The notes under the pieces were generated by a model. That model worked only from the letters and a program-made list of their open reading frames with translations, searched no databases and was not told the origin of the DNA. From Myxococcales bacterium (GTDB lineage: Bacteria > Myxococcota > Polyangia > HGW-17 > SLPX01), in contig SLPX01000176.1 in NCBI GenBank assembly GCA_007131745.1, forward strand, positions 1-13,730: a DNA stretch of 13,730 bases, written 5' to 3'. This document shows, piece after piece, positions 13,701 to 13,730 of the stretch (the stretch's first letter is position 1; every line of letters starts with the position of its first letter). The translations under genes were made by a program, and so were the position numbers.

Positions 13701-13730
13701 CTCCCGCTTACAGAAGAATCCCCTGCTCCC
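10706..13730 (-). CDS. Ser/Thr protein kinase - nSTAND NTPase - TM - coiled coil (5' end probably outside window)
   Basis: Numbering is from the TTG at 13657-13655. The kinase domain occupies about 12-325: Gly loop GRGGMG (19-24), Lys41, Glu60, HRDLKPDN (132-139), DFG (152-154), SPE (232-234) and DIWAVG (246-251), so it is predicted active. An nSTAND1-like NTPase follows (about 341-790) with NPYPGLAPF and FFGRDAEI, Walker A GPSGAGKS (382-389), Walker B YIDQFEE (480-486), RSDFL, a helical arm and VEIVHESLINRW. One TM segment (about 794-817) and a long Ala/Arg/Glu/Gln coiled coil (about 818-965) complete the chain. WD40 or other sensor repeats usual for such fusions are missing. The frame is open to the window edge; TTG 13657 and ATG 13636 both lack a ribosome binding site, so the true start is probably further upstream. 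Kinase and NTPase are predicted cytoplasmic and the coiled coil periplasmic; this topology is inference. Confidence 0.93.
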   Translation of the reverse strand, partial: GAGDSSVSGRPRTRPRTPDAAPDELQLKAGTMVLKYELIRRLGRGGMGTVWEAYDTSLGRRVAIKFLHKKASRKQEFRERFLAEARATAQFNHENIVTIHDAGDYAGTQYLVLEFLDGEELSHRMKRRRMSYTQALQIMIPVAKALVEAHKAGIIHRDLKPDNIFLLKNGGVKVLDFGLAKLFDSEASIDDQQDMKKVMKLKVKEAVEQGGLSDISDISSVSKVESLDGSKKKRLHDGDHDLTRAGMIMGTYAFMSPEQWGLGHVDHQTDIWAVGVILFQMIAGEHPFGSRSTEVIMHNIARLNEPVRSIRELVPTIPEQVAKVVSKCLQKKKKSRINTAAQLLTELESLIVRPAAGRQMLKEDQNPYPGLAPFTENDANRFFGRDAEISQFIAKLKDRPTLAVIGPSGAGKSSFVRAGVIPTLRSGRTRDWDIIVCRPGREPFSAVAGSVLMGSSTGNSNVESVVEAAKEESALAGQLMEEPGRLGALLRARARSHSRPVMVYIDQFEELFTLVEDNETRQRFATAIAGVAVDPSTPVRVVMSMRSDFLDRVAENRALMESITRDLTILQQPTSEGLSDAILKPAELAGFAFDDPSLVDEMVKSLEHETAALPLLQFAAQKLWESRDKDRRLLTREAYAQMGGVEGALVRHADAVVQAMPPQDRSATKALFQRLVTPEGTRAVVSTAEIKGLFTRVRDAERIISILTEARLVVVQSLGEDSDESRVEIVHESLINRWQTLRRWLDEGHEDAAMLSQLREAARQWDTRGRPTGLLWTGDAVDEARLWRKRSQAILTPLEEAFLTAAFRLDDRAARRKRILVAVAIVAMALVTLGAIVSLLTIRRAEQTAIEKANLATREADRASKAEARVREQMKQLAKETERAQKAEAEASRRLTELQATRKREQEAQAALEQSYAQLSRALDHARRERSRAQAATARAQQAARQVELSAAAEKRARMAAESAQKELETMLERERLRVQRLLALRSKIIQKLPPDEDAQPTSSLSP

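Noticed and set aside
1..13730. CRISPR array, tRNA, rRNA, insertion sequence or phage attachment site
   Set aside because: No spaced direct repeats of CRISPR type, no cloverleaf or rRNA-like sequence, and no transposase or integrase coding region was seen; the repeats present are coding modules.

Overview
The window looks like chromosome from a large-genome, Gram-negative, deltaproteobacteria-like organism, of the broad Myxococcota/Bradymonadota/Desulfobacterota type. This rests on gene content only: several lipoproteins with lipobox-like signal peptides, an outer-membrane-barrel-like protein, very cysteine-rich tandem-repeat surface proteins, and a Ser/Thr protein kinase fused to a STAND-type NTPase next to a TPR-PEGA protein. 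I cannot name the taxon. No rRNA, tRNA, CRISPR array, transposase or phage gene was seen.

Layout: nine protein genes. Six are on the plus strand (200-8462) and three on the minus strand (8496 to the right edge); the two groups converge with only about 33 bp between stop codons. Plus strand: (1) a 678-aa lipoprotein with six roughly 40-aa eight-cysteine repeats, a PPC-like domain and a C-terminal beta-sandwich-like domain; (2) an unrecognised 355-aa putative lipoprotein; (3) an unrecognised 238-aa envelope protein with two membrane segments; (4) a stand-alone TraB/PrgY/TIKI-like protein with both G-x-x-H motifs; (5) a probable outer-membrane beta-barrel; (6) a 722-aa lipoprotein that is roughly 22% cysteine, built from 18 CGDG-type modules and four larger CC-x3-WD-x2-C units. 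Minus strand, in order of transcription: (9) a kinase-nSTAND-TM-coiled-coil protein whose N terminus probably lies outside the window; (8) a TPR-PEGA protein 19 bp downstream; (7) an unrecognised 295-aa lipoprotein.

Almost every product is predicted to be exported or membrane-bound, so this is an envelope/surface block. The best supported functional unit is the kinase plus TPR-PEGA pair, which probably forms a transmembrane signalling operon. Genes 3 and 4 are probably co-transcribed. The two cysteine-rich lipoproteins look like disulfide-stabilised surface stalks or adhesins; that role is inference.

The points most worth a second look are: coordinated loss of two cysteines in three adjacent modules of gene 6, which predicts a disulfide pairing; near-identical in-frame 120-bp repeats in gene 1; a long insertion in the kinase activation segment; replacement of the usual C-terminal sensor repeats of the kinase by a coiled coil; and a stand-alone TIKI-type domain between unknown envelope genes.
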